Shown here: one piece after another, positions 27,669 to 36,447 of the stretch | Layout of the letters: each line of letters starts with the position of its first letter | How positions within the stretch are numbered: the first letter of the stretch is position 1 | NCBI GenBank assembly: GCA_038142005.1 | Contig: JAYQJE010000001.1 | Coordinates: forward strand, 682,001 to 746,000 | Origin: SHAN690 sp023262195 | GTDB taxonomy: Bacteria > Bacteroidota > Bacteroidia > Flavobacteriales_G > Salibacteraceae | Direction: 5' to 3' | DNA length: 64,000 bases | Program-made: the position numbers and the translations under genes | The notes under the pieces: model-generated | The model's database searches: none | What the model saw: the letters and a program-made list of their open reading frames with translations, nothing else | What the model was told of the DNA's origin: nothing

Positions 27669-30287
27669 TTGTTGAAACCTCTTGTAAACATATTCGCCCT
27701 ATTCGTGATCGTGCTTATTACGTCATGCTCGCAAGAGAAGAACACCATTGTCAATCGCGCATATCACAACATGACCGCGAGGTATAATGGTTATTTCAAC
27801 GGTCGTTTGGCGCTGGATGATGCACACCGAAAAATGACCGAATCATACCAAGAAGATTATACGCAATTGCTACCCATTTTCATAAGCTCAAAAGATGAGG
27901 TGGTGCAACCTGTATTTCCTGACCTAGAGCGAGCAATAGAAAAAACTTCCTTGGTCGTGGATCGCCACAGCATGGACATTAATGGCAAAGAAAATTGCAA
28001 ATGGATTGATGACACATGGATCGTGATGGGTGAGGCAAACTTTTTGAAAGGCGAGTTGGTGCAGGCCAAGCAAATTTTCGATTTCACAAAGCGTAAATAT
28101 CCAGACCCCGCAATTGAGCAGTTGAGCCGATATTGGTTGGCAAGAATTTACACCAAACAAGAGGCCTACACTCGTGCTGGAGATGAGCTAAGAAAACTGG
28201 AAAACGGCACTGGATTTCCAGAAAAAAGACTTGGTGAACTGTATGCCTTTAAAGCACAATACTATCTGCAGCAAGACCGTAAGGACGAAGCAATTGAAGA
28301 GCTACAAAAGTCGATAGAGCATACGCGAAAGCGTGATGAGAAAACTCGTAGAATGTTTATCCTAGCACAGCTCTTGCGTATACAAGGTGATGGAAGCCAT
28401 TCCAGTGAAATGTATGAGCAAGTCATCAAGAGAAACCCTGAATATGAAATGGCGTTTTACGCCAAAATCAACCGAGCGTTGGCATTTGATGTTACCAAAG
28501 GTGACGTAAGCGAAATAAGAGATATCCTTTTTAAGATGCTCAAAGACGATAAGAACATTGAGTATCAAGATCAGATTTACTACGCCCTCGCAGGGCTCGA
28601 ATTCAAGGAAGACGATGAGGAAGAAGGAATTGAATACCTGCATCTTGCCACTAAAAAATCGGTGCGCAACGGAAACACTAAAGGACTTGCATTTTATAAG
28701 TTGGGAGAAATCTATTTTGGAAGGCAAGACTACCCAGTGGCGCAAGCTTACTACGACAGTACCGTAACTTTCTTAAGTACAGAACACCCCGAATACGATC
28801 GCATTTTGGCGATGGCGAGCAATCTGACCCAGCTTATGCGTGACATCGAAGTCATTGAATATCAAGATAGCCTACAAGCCTTTGCTCAAAAGCCCAAAAA
28901 AGAGCAAGACCGCTTAATTGAGTTAATGATTGAAGATTTGATTCAAGCCGAGCAAGATGCCGAGCGCCAGAGGCAGCTTGAAGAAGCTCAGGCGCAAGCC
29001 AACAAGTTCAACCAAAACAATCAAGCCAACAGAAACATTGTGAGGGGTGCTTGGTATTTCTATAATCCTGCAGCTGTAGGATTCGGAGCAGGTGAATTCA
29101 AGAAGATTTGGGGCAATAGAAAGAATGAAGACGATTGGCGGAGGAAAGACAAAACATCTGTGGCACCACTGCTTATTGAATCGGCCGAAGGAGCAGAAAT
29201 TGGCGGTGATACTACCGAAGGTGCAAACGACCCAAAAAACCCATATTATTATCTAATGAATATTCCTGATACGGAAGAGAAGCTAGCGCTCTCGCATGCT
29301 TTAATTATCGAAGCGCTATACGACTTGGCTCAAGTTTATAAAGACAAAATGAACGATGAGCCAAAGGCGATAGAATCCTACGAAGAGCTCATTTCTCGCT
29401 ACGACTCCTCAAAATATCATCCGAGTATTTACTACCAACTCTACATGATATACAAGGCAAAGGGCAATACAAACAAATCTGATTATTACAAAAACCTCAT
29501 ACTCAACGATTATGCTGAAACGGACTATGCCAAGGCGATTTTAAATCCAAATTATGCCGAGGAGTCTGTGCAAGACAATCGATTAGCCGAAGAGGTATAT
29601 CAGCGTGCCTATACGTATTTCCAGCAAGGGTTTTACGACAAGGTCTATGAAATGTGCGAGAAATCAATCAAGGAGTTTGAAGACCATGAATTGAAGCCAC
29701 AATTCGTATTGCTCAGGGCTCTAAGTCTTGGTAGAATTGATGGTGAAGAGCGTATGCTTAAGGAGCTAGAAGAAGTTGCCAGGATCTATGGAAGTCAAGA
29801 CGTGGGCGCAGAGGCGCGAAAGATTCTCGACTACTACAAAAACGGTAAGTCGATTAAAACCCTCGAAGAAAATGAAAATGAAGCCATGGCAGAAGAAAAC
29901 GCCAAGCTCAAAGAAGCCTATAAATACGACATAGGCGCCCAACACAATTTTGTTTTAGTGATTCCCGATACAGCAGATCAGGCAGCTATCCAAAATAAGG
30001 TAAGCAATTTCAATCGGAAGTATTTCGGCACCAAAGGACTTAAGACGAGCTATATCCCACTCAAAGATGGTATGGGTATGGTGGTGGTGAGTAAGGTAGG
30101 CTTCGTTGCTCCTGCGGTAACCTACTATCAAACCTTTACCAATGCTACAGCCGATACACAGGTTTTCCTCGATCGTGGGTATCCTTACTTTGTAATTTCC
30201 TTCGATAATTATGCTCGATTCTTTAAAAACCCAGTAGTGGCGCCATATTTAGAATTCTTTAATGAAAGCTACCCTCTAAGTGAGTGA
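27669..30287 (+). CDS. porW: T9SS TPR lipoprotein PorW/SprE
   Basis: 872 residues. PorW (SprE in Flavobacterium) is an outer-membrane lipoprotein needed for type IX secretion, linking the trans-envelope motor to the Sov translocon. Lipoprotein signal (NIFALFVIVLITSCS). The family signature follows at once (NRAYHNMTARYNGYFNGR, AIEKTSLVVDRHSM). TPR arrays fill residues ~100-400 and ~540-760. The C-terminal domain is QHNFVLVIPDTAD ... YFVISFDNYARFF. The start is TTG (27669 or 27672); no ATG is in frame nearby, because an in-frame stop lies just upstream. A lost base near the start is possible. Followed by bactofilin and the atp operon. Confidence 0.92.
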   Translation: MLKPLVNIFALFVIVLITSCSQEKNTIVNRAYHNMTARYNGYFNGRLALDDAHRKMTESYQEDYTQLLPIFISSKDEVVQPVFPDLERAIEKTSLVVDRHSMDINGKENCKWIDDTWIVMGEANFLKGELVQAKQIFDFTKRKYPDPAIEQLSRYWLARIYTKQEAYTRAGDELRKLENGTGFPEKRLGELYAFKAQYYLQQDRKDEAIEELQKSIEHTRKRDEKTRRMFILAQLLRIQGDGSHSSEMYEQVIKRNPEYEMAFYAKINRALAFDVTKGDVSEIRDILFKMLKDDKNIEYQDQIYYALAGLEFKEDDEEEGIEYLHLATKKSVRNGNTKGLAFYKLGEIYFGRQDYPVAQAYYDSTVTFLSTEHPEYDRILAMASNLTQLMRDIEVIEYQDSLQAFAQKPKKEQDRLIELMIEDLIQAEQDAERQRQLEEAQAQANKFNQNNQANRNIVRGAWYFYNPAAVGFGAGEFKKIWGNRKNEDDWRRKDKTSVAPLLIESAEGAEIGGDTTEGANDPKNPYYYLMNIPDTEEKLALSHALIIEALYDLAQVYKDKMNDEPKAIESYEELISRYDSSKYHPSIYYQLYMIYKAKGNTNKSDYYKNLILNDYAETDYAKAILNPNYAEESVQDNRLAEEVYQRAYTYFQQGFYDKVYEMCEKSIKEFEDHELKPQFVLLRALSLGRIDGEERMLKELEEVARIYGSQDVGAEARKILDYYKNGKSIKTLEENENEAMAEENAKLKEAYKYDIGAQHNFVLVIPDTADQAAIQNKVSNFNRKYFGTKGLKTSYIPLKDGMGMVVVSKVGFVAPAVTYYQTFTNATADTQVFLDRGYPYFVISFDNYARFFKNPVVAPYLEFFNESYPLSE

Positions 30288-30322
30288 TCGTAAACATCAA
30301 ATAGTCAATTCCTTTGGAATTT

Positions 30323-30330
30323 TACTTTTG
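30323..30330 (+). promoter_or_regulatory. Bacteroidota -7 box for bactofilin/atp genes
   Basis: TACTTTTG followed by CA matches TAnnTTTG, 16 bases before the bactofilin ATG. Confidence 0.45.
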
Positions 30331-30346
30331 CAGAAATTACTAAGCC

Positions 30347-30751
30347 ATGATGAATAAAGGGAATAAAAACCAAGAGGCAGATTTTGGCGCTCACAACCAA
30401 ATAGCCAAAGGCACACACCTCAAAGGTGACATCAAAACCGAAGGTGTGCTGCGAGTTGATGGTACATTGGTTGGTAATATCGAATCGACTGGTAAGGTAG
30501 TCGTTGGTCCAACGGGCCGCATCGAAGGCTCTATCATTTGCGCATCTGCTAATATCAGTGGTGAAGTGAAAGCAAAGCTCACCGTAAAGGAATTGTTAGA
30601 GCTAATGGCATCTGCAAAACTTCATGGAGAGATTGCCGTGGGTAAACTGTCCATTCAGCCTGGGGCTACATTCACAGGCACATGCAGCATGGGTGGCGTT
30701 ATAAAAGAGCTATCCAGAAATGAGCAAAGAGCAGCCGAAAAAACAGCTTAA
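30347..30751 (+). CDS. Bactofilin (polymer-forming cytoskeletal protein)
   Basis: 134 residues: a single DUF583 beta-helix with regular short beta rungs (GTHLKGDIKTEGVLRVDGTL, GNIESTGKVVVG, GRIEGSIICASANISGEVKA, GEIAVGKLSIQPGATFTG). Bactofilins polymerise without nucleotide at the inner face of the membrane and often act with M23 peptidases in shape control; such a peptidase lies 2.8 kb upstream, divergent. The 3' end overlaps the AtpI-like gene by 32 bases. Confidence 0.93.
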   Translation: MMNKGNKNQEADFGAHNQIAKGTHLKGDIKTEGVLRVDGTLVGNIESTGKVVVGPTGRIEGSIICASANISGEVKAKLTVKELLELMASAKLHGEIAVGKLSIQPGATFTGTCSMGGVIKELSRNEQRAAEKTA

Positions 30752-30938
30752 AAACATTGCTCGTGTTTCGGGCATTGGAGTTCAGCTGGCGGCAACCGTT
30801 TTCGTTGGAGCCTATCTCGGAAACTACCTTGATGACAAATACCCCATTAGCGAAAAACGTTTATATACCCTGCTTCTTACGCTTGCGTTTTTAGGAGTCG
30901 GGCTATACACAACCCTTAAACAAATCAATAGAAAGTGA
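30720..30938 (+). CDS. AtpI/AtpZ-like F0F1 ATP synthase-associated membrane protein
   Basis: 72 residues with two membrane helices (GVQLAATVFVGAYLGNYLDD; LYTLLLTLAFLGVGLYTTL) and the glycine pattern of the AtpZ/AtpI group, which assists c-ring assembly or Mg2+ handling. Located two genes before atpB. Overlaps bactofilin by 32 bases and the next gene by four (ATGA-type). Confidence 0.85.
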   Translation: MSKEQPKKQLKNIARVSGIGVQLAATVFVGAYLGNYLDDKYPISEKRLYTLLLTLAFLGVGLYTTLKQINRK

Positions 30939-31333
30939 AGTTCGTGGCTACGAACACGATCATTGTAGCCGCCTTGCTGGCCGTACTATTGGTCCTCTCT
31001 TATTTCGTCCATGATTGGGCGCTCAACCTATCCTCAGATTCGCTTCGGGATGGGTTGCTCATTAAGTTTTACGTTACCAATTGGTTACTTGCCTCTCTTA
31101 CTTCATTGGTCATCATTTGGGCGATTAAGTATAAAAGTGAAATTGCCGGTTTCTCCTTTATGGGTGGAAGCCTTGTAAAGTTTGCCGTTTTCTTTGCGGT
31201 GTTTTATCCCTTTCTGAGTGAAGAAAAAGATATGCGAAAGCTCGAAATATTGGGCTTTTACGTACCCTATGCCCTCTGTCTGATTGTTGAAGTTTGGCAC
31301 CTCATTCGCAAAATGAACCGGTTGAATGGTTGA
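30935..31333 (+). CDS. DUF6168-type four-helix membrane protein
   Basis: 132 residues with four hydrophobic helices (TIIVAALLAVLLVLSYFV; WLLASLTSLVIIWAIKY; LVKFAVFFAVFYPFL; ILGFYVPYALCLIVEVWHLI). Members occupy the same slot between AtpI-like and atpB in Flavobacteriia, so a role in ATP synthase assembly is plausible, comparable to AtpI, but unproven. Confidence 0.7.
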   Translation: MKFVATNTIIVAALLAVLLVLSYFVHDWALNLSSDSLRDGLLIKFYVTNWLLASLTSLVIIWAIKYKSEIAGFSFMGGSLVKFAVFFAVFYPFLSEEKDMRKLEILGFYVPYALCLIVEVWHLIRKMNRLNG

Positions 31334-31418
31334 CACAATTTCAATGCTTTAAAAACTGTTTCGAAAAGTGTTTTCTACTAGTAAAATATTGACTACTCTT
31401 GCACCCAAATTTAGAATC

Positions 31419-31433
31419 CCTTATTATATAAGG
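31419..31433. promoter_or_regulatory. Inverted repeat just before atpB
   Basis: CCTTAT-TAT-ATAAGG, a six-base perfect inverted repeat with a three-base spacer, ends four bases before the atpB ATG. It could be an operator or an RNA element over the translation start; function unknown. Confidence 0.35.
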
Positions 31434-31437
31434 AATT

Positions 31438-32511
31438 ATGCGCAAAAAGCTTGGTTTATTTAACCTAATCATTGCATTGGTTTTAGCACCATTCTTCGGT
31501 CTAGCGTCAGAAGGCAGCACCCATCATGAGGCAGATAGCATGTCTATCCGAGAGCAGATTAAAGCTGACATTCAACATCACCTTAAAGACGCGCATGATT
31601 TTCATGTTTGGTCTGATGAAGAAAACGACCTTCATCTCAGCATGCCTTTGCCAGTTATCTTGATTGACGAGGGCCTTCAAGTATTCATGTCTTCTGCTTT
31701 TCACCACGGTGAATCAGTCGCTGAAGTAAATGGAAACCATTATGTGTTGCACCACAATCACATCTATAAAACAGATGCCGAAGGCACCCTTGAATACGAT
31801 GAAGAGGGCCACGTGATGAATGCCGCACCGCTAGATTTTTCAATCACGAAAAATGTGTTCAGCATATTCATTATGTCAATCATCATCTTCTTCTTGTTCA
31901 AAGCCTTGGGTGATGGTTACAAGAACGGTTTGGTGGCGCGGGGTATTGGAAAGTTTTTGGAGCCACTCGTGATTTTTGTGCGAGACGAAATTGCGATACC
32001 AAACATTGGCAAAGAGCACCATAGAAAGTATATGGGTTATTTGCTCACCATATTTGTATTCATTTGGTTTATAAACCTAGCAGGGCTTACTCCGCTCGGT
32101 ATAAATGTTACCGGAAATATTGCAGTAACATTCGCTCTTGCTATTATGACTTTCTTAATCACTCAATTCACTGCGAAAGGATACTATTGGAAGCACATTT
32201 TTTGGATGCCTGGTGTTCCCGTACCGATGAAAATAATTTTAGCTCCTATTGAATTGTTAGGTGTATTCATTAAGCCCTTTGCGCTTATGATTCGTTTGTA
32301 CGCTAACATTTCCGCAGGACACATTGTATTAATGAGCTTGATTGGCTTGCTATTCATATTCAATAATTGGTTTGCAAGAGGTGCCTTTTTGGGGTTGACC
32401 TTTTTCTTATCGCTTATTGAGCTGTTGGTAGCCTTTTTACAAGCGTATATATTCACCATGCTCACCGCGCTATACTTCGGTTTTGCAGTAGAAGAACATG
32501 ATGATCACTAA
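31438..32511 (+). CDS. atpB: ATP synthase F0 subunit a
   Basis: 357 residues, the long Bacteroidota form: a signal-like N-terminus (LIIALVLAPFFGLAS) and a ~120-residue His-rich periplasmic extension, then five to six membrane helices. The essential Arg is in FALMIRLYANISAGHIV near residue 290; the conserved C-terminal helix is LIELLVAFLQAYIFTMLTALY. It forms the proton half-channels against the c-ring. First gene of atpBEFHAG. Confidence 0.97.
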   Translation: MRKKLGLFNLIIALVLAPFFGLASEGSTHHEADSMSIREQIKADIQHHLKDAHDFHVWSDEENDLHLSMPLPVILIDEGLQVFMSSAFHHGESVAEVNGNHYVLHHNHIYKTDAEGTLEYDEEGHVMNAAPLDFSITKNVFSIFIMSIIIFFLFKALGDGYKNGLVARGIGKFLEPLVIFVRDEIAIPNIGKEHHRKYMGYLLTIFVFIWFINLAGLTPLGINVTGNIAVTFALAIMTFLITQFTAKGYYWKHIFWMPGVPVPMKIILAPIELLGVFIKPFALMIRLYANISAGHIVLMSLIGLLFIFNNWFARGAFLGLTFFLSLIELLVAFLQAYIFTMLTALYFGFAVEEHDDH

Positions 32512-32544
32512 CAATTTTTTATTAATTCTTAATTTATCTTGACT

Positions 32545-32736
32545 ATGGAAATTCCAGCTATTGTAGGTGCAGGTTTAGTTGTAATTGGTGCCGGTATCGG
32601 CATCGGAAACATTGGAGGGTCTGCTATGGAAGCAATCGCTCGCCAGCCTGAAGCAACTGGTAAAATTCAAACTGCGATGTTGATCGCTGCCGCTCTTATT
32701 GAGGGTATTGGATTTGCCGCATTATTTGCTGTATAA
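32545..32736 (+). CDS. atpE: ATP synthase F0 subunit c
   Basis: 63 residues from ATG 32545. Two helices joined by the polar loop (ARQPEATGK). The proton-carrying Glu is in AALIEGIGFAALF on helix 2. The Gly-rich first helix (GAGLVVIGAGIGIGNIGG) packs the c-ring. The neighbouring Gln/Ser/Thr sodium signature is not evident, so proton coupling is likely. Confidence 0.97.
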   Translation: MEIPAIVGAGLVVIGAGIGIGNIGGSAMEAIARQPEATGKIQTAMLIAAALIEGIGFAALFAV

Positions 32737-32811
32737 ATTGAATCATTTGATGGCGACCGCGGTTGGCTGTCGCCATCATTTTGTTCTCGCATAGATCTAA
32801 GAAAATAAACC

Positions 32812-33312
32812 ATGGAAAAATTAATAAGTGAATTCTCAGTTGGCCTATTCTTTTGGCAAACATTACTCTTTCTAGCACTCTTGTTGTTATTGAGAAAGTT
32901 TGCTTGGAAGCCAACCCTTAATGCAGTAAACACAAGAGAGAAGTTTATTGAAGAATCTCTTGAAAATGCAGAGGAGGCCAAACGAGAGCTTGAACGAATT
33001 AAAGAGAAGAATGACGCGTTGCTAGCCGAAGCTCGGGAAGAGCGTGATAAGCTGCTCGCTGAAGGTAAGGTAATCAAAGACGAAATCGTTTCAGAAGCCA
33101 GAACCAAAGCCAAAGAAGAGGCAGATAAAATCCTAGCAGCGACTCGAGAAGAAATTAAGGTTGAAAAAACCAAAGCCCTAAGTGAGTTGAAGAATTCAGT
33201 GGCTGAGATTTCTTTCGAAATAGCAGAAATAGTATTGAGCGAAAAGTTAAGTGAAAGCGACAAGCAAAGCGAAACCGTAAAGAAGGCGCTTTCTGAAATC
33301 AACTTCAACTAA
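32812..33312 (+). CDS. atpF: ATP synthase F0 subunit b
   Basis: 166 residues: one N-terminal helix (FFWQTLLFLALLLLLRKFAW) followed by a long charged helix that forms the peripheral stalk (EEAKRELERIKEKNDALLAE). The stop overlaps the atpH start by one base. Confidence 0.96.
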   Translation: MEKLISEFSVGLFFWQTLLFLALLLLLRKFAWKPTLNAVNTREKFIEESLENAEEAKRELERIKEKNDALLAEAREERDKLLAEGKVIKDEIVSEARTKAKEEADKILAATREEIKVEKTKALSELKNSVAEISFEIAEIVLSEKLSESDKQSETVKKALSEINFN

Positions 33313-33844
33313 TGAAATCTACCAAGGCGGCAAATAGATACGCACAGTCTTTACTCGACTTAGCCAAAGAAAATGGCGAGCTTGATCGAGTAAAGGATGA
33401 CATGATGTTGGTAAGAGATACCGTTGCAGCCAGCAAGGACCTTGCGCTGATGCTCACTTCTCCCATCATCAAATCTGAGGTAAAGAAAAAGTAATCGAGA
33501 GCATTTTCAGCTCCTCGGTAACTAATCTGTCAATGATGTTCTTACACCTGCTTGCCGATAAAGGAAGAGAGCGAATGCTTGAAGATATTGCTGACGCATT
33601 CATCAATCTATATAGGTACGAAAAGGGCATTATCAATGCAGAAGTAGTGTCGGCAGTGCCCATGTCAGCTGAGTGGAAGGCTGACCTTGCAGCTGCCTTC
33701 GCAAAAACCGGGAAGTCTATTGAATTTACAGAGTCGGTGGACCCATCGCTTTTGGGTGGCCTTAGAGTAAAAGTTGGCGATCAGCTAATAGATGCAACCC
33801 TCAGAAGAAAACTAAACGAACTCAAACAAGAAATTTCAAATTAA
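33312..33844 (+). CDS. atpH: ATP synthase F1 subunit delta, frameshifted
   Basis: The first frame ends at 33494 (SPIIKSEVKKK). Adding one A to the run at 33486-33490 continues with VIESIFSSSVTNLSMMFLHL and the rest of the OSCP/delta domain (ADKGRERMLEDIADAF, GLRVKVGDQLIDATLRRKL). Corrected length ~177 residues, normal for delta. It links the peripheral stalk to the F1 head. Because this gene is needed for a working ATP synthase, the break is almost certainly a sequence error. Confidence 0.93.
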
Positions 33845-33871
33845 GCTTTTAGCTATTAATCAGAATATATC

Positions 33872-35446
33872 ATGCCTGAAATTAAGCCAGCAGAAGTATC
33901 AGCCATACTAAGAGAACAACTCAGCGGAGCAAAGACAGCCGCAGAACTGGAAGAAGTTGGATCAGTGTTGCAAGTGGGTGACGGAATTGCCAGAATCTAT
34001 GGTCTTTCCAATGTACAAGCGGGTGAGCTCATCGAATTTGAAGACGGCCTACAAGCCATTGCGCTGAACCTCGAAGAAGACAACGTTGGGGCCGTACTTC
34101 TAGGTCACTCTACAAGTATCAAAGAAGGCGACACCGTAAAGCGAACTAAAAGAATTGCTTCCATAAATGTGGGAGAAGGAATCGTTGGAAGGGTAGTAAA
34201 CACCTTAGGAACACCCATCGATGGTAAAGGAGCCATTGAGGGTGAATTATTCGAAATGCCTTTAGAGCGAAAAGCTCCAGGAGTGATTTTCCGTCAGCCG
34301 GTAAACGAACCTTTGCAAACAGGTATTAAGGCAATCGATGCCATGATTCCAATTGGAAGAGGTCAGCGTGAATTGATCATTGGTGACCGCCAAACAGGTA
34401 AGACCACCGTAGCAATCGATACCATCATTAACCAAAAGGAATTCTTCGATAGAGGAGAGCCTGTTTACTGTATTTATGTTGCTTGCGGTCAAAAGGCCTC
34501 AACCGTAGCTGGTATTGTAAAACGTCTTGAAGATGCTGGCGCTATGCAATACACCACCGTGGTGGCTGCAAATGCATCTGACCCTAGTCCAATGCAATTC
34601 TACGCTCCTATGGCGGGCGCTGCTATTGGTGAATACTTCCGGGATACAGGAAGACCAGCTCTTATCATTTTTGATGACCTCTCAAAACAAGCAGTAGCTT
34701 ACCGTGAAGTGTCTCTTCTTCTCAGAAGACCTCCAGGGCGTGAAGCGTATCCTGGGGATGTATTCTACTTACACTCGAGAATATTAGAGCGTGCTGCAAA
34801 GGTTATCAATGATGACGCTATTGCATCACAAATGAATGATCTTCCTGATTGTTTGAAGGATAAAGTAAAAGGTGGTGGGTCACTCACCGCGTTACCAATT
34901 ATTGAGACTCAAGCAGGAGACGTTTCGGCTTATATTCCAACCAACGTTATCTCCATTACAGATGGTCAAATCTTCTTAGAGTCAACCTTATTCTTATCTG
35001 GTGTGCGTCCTGCGATTAACGTGGGTATCTCTGTGTCTCGTGTTGGTGGTAGTGCGCAGATTAAATCTATGAAGAAGGTATCTGGTACCTTGAAGTTGGA
35101 CCAAGCCCAATATCGCGAACTCGAAGCATTTGCCAAGTTTGGTTCTGACCTTGATGCCGCTACGAAGTCAGTGCTTGATAAAGGTGCGCGTAATGTGGAA
35201 ATCTTAAAGCAAGGTGAAAATGCTCCAGTTCCTGTAGAAAAACAAACCGCAATTATCTATGCGGGAACAAAAAACTTGCTGAGCAAGGTTCCTGTAAACA
35301 AGGTGAAAGCTTTTGAGGCAGAATATCTCGATCACCTTGATCGCAATCACAGAGACGTTCTTGACCAATTAAGAGAAGGTAAATTAAATGATGAGTTAAA
35401 AGGGGTTCTCGAAAGCGTAGCTGCCGAAATCTCTGCTAAGTACTAA
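33872..35446 (+). CDS. atpA: ATP synthase F1 subunit alpha
   Basis: 524 residues. Non-catalytic nucleotide-binding subunit: Walker A GDRQTGKTTVAIDT near residue 171; Walker B region RPALIIFDDLSKQ; the arginine-finger region ISVSRVGGSAQIK; and PAINVGISVSRVG signature. N-terminal beta-barrel and C-terminal helical domains are complete. Start ATG 33872. Confidence 0.98.
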   Translation: MPEIKPAEVSAILREQLSGAKTAAELEEVGSVLQVGDGIARIYGLSNVQAGELIEFEDGLQAIALNLEEDNVGAVLLGHSTSIKEGDTVKRTKRIASINVGEGIVGRVVNTLGTPIDGKGAIEGELFEMPLERKAPGVIFRQPVNEPLQTGIKAIDAMIPIGRGQRELIIGDRQTGKTTVAIDTIINQKEFFDRGEPVYCIYVACGQKASTVAGIVKRLEDAGAMQYTTVVAANASDPSPMQFYAPMAGAAIGEYFRDTGRPALIIFDDLSKQAVAYREVSLLLRRPPGREAYPGDVFYLHSRILERAAKVINDDAIASQMNDLPDCLKDKVKGGGSLTALPIIETQAGDVSAYIPTNVISITDGQIFLESTLFLSGVRPAINVGISVSRVGGSAQIKSMKKVSGTLKLDQAQYRELEAFAKFGSDLDAATKSVLDKGARNVEILKQGENAPVPVEKQTAIIYAGTKNLLSKVPVNKVKAFEAEYLDHLDRNHRDVLDQLREGKLNDELKGVLESVAAEISAKY

Positions 35447-35464
35447 TCAAACACATCCTGGCAA

Positions 35465-36349
35465 ATGCCCAACTTAAAAGAAGTACGAAATAGAATCACC
35501 TCGGTAAACAACACCATGCAGATTACGTCTGCAATGAAAATGGTGAGTGCCGCAAAGCTCAAAAAGGCTCAGGATGCAATCACTCAGATGCGTCCGTACG
35601 CAGTTAAATTGCAGGAGATTCTTCAGGGCTTAAGTAGTGGACTAGACACGTCTGAAAACATCTATGGACGCACGGGCGAGGTAAAAAGTGTTCTGATCGT
35701 TGCCATCACTTCAAATCGTGGATTATGTGGCGGGTTCAACTCGCAAGTGATTAAGCGTACTAATCATCTTATACAAGATAAGTACTCAGGTAAGATTGTG
35801 ACGGTACTCACCTTTGGAAAAAAAGCTGAGGATGCATTCAGAAAAACGGAATACTTCATTCGAGGCACACTTTTGCCCAGACATACGAATGAGATTTTTG
35901 ATGACCTGACTTTTGAGCAAGCCTCAAATGCTGCAGTGAAAATTATGGACACGTTCAAGCATAAGCAGTTTGATGAAGTTGTATTGGTATATAATCAGTT
36001 TAAAAATGCAGCTACACAGGTTGTTCAAGAGGAGCGGTTTCTGCCAATAAAGCCTGCCGAAAAAGAAGAAGGTCAGGCCGCAACCAATAACGATTACATA
36101 TTTGAGCCGTCTAGAACTGAAATTGTGAACGACTTAATTCCTAAGTCTTTAAAAACGCAGTTTTACAAAGCGCTACTCGACAGCTTTGCTGGCGAACACG
36201 GTGCGCGAATGACTGCAATGCACAAAGCCACTGATAATGCCGCTGATATGTTGAGTGAACTTAAGCTTACTTACAACAAAGCCCGCCAAGCTGCAATTAC
36301 CACGGAAATCCTTGAGATTGTGGGTGGTGCAGAGGCGCTGAACGCATAA
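35465..36349 (+). CDS. atpG: ATP synthase F1 subunit gamma
   Basis: 294 residues. Central shaft: N-terminal helix (LKEVRNRITSVNNTMQITSA, KMVSAAKLKKAQDAI) and C-terminal helix (ALLDSFAGEHGARMTAMHKA, LTYNKARQAAITTEILEIV). The Rossmann-like middle contains ITSNRGLCGGFN. Last gene of the operon; a strong terminator follows, and atpD/atpC are not here, as is usual in Bacteroidota. Confidence 0.97.
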   Translation: MPNLKEVRNRITSVNNTMQITSAMKMVSAAKLKKAQDAITQMRPYAVKLQEILQGLSSGLDTSENIYGRTGEVKSVLIVAITSNRGLCGGFNSQVIKRTNHLIQDKYSGKIVTVLTFGKKAEDAFRKTEYFIRGTLLPRHTNEIFDDLTFEQASNAAVKIMDTFKHKQFDEVVLVYNQFKNAATQVVQEERFLPIKPAEKEEGQAATNNDYIFEPSRTEIVNDLIPKSLKTQFYKALLDSFAGEHGARMTAMHKATDNAADMLSELKLTYNKARQAAITTEILEIVGGAEALNA

Positions 36350-36371
36350 TTCAGTTTTCAAAACACAACCG

Positions 36372-36402
36372 AAACCCTGGCCAAAATCGGCTGGGGTTTT
36401 TT
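36372..36402 (+). terminator. Rho-independent terminator of the atp operon
   Basis: AAACCCTGGCC pairs with GGCTGGGGTTT (11 pairs counting two G-U) across AAAATC, followed by a T run. It lies 22 bases after the atpG stop. Confidence 0.9.
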
Positions 36403-36447
36403 GTTGCACGAAATTTGATAACTCCCGCTTCGTAACTTTCAACCCAA

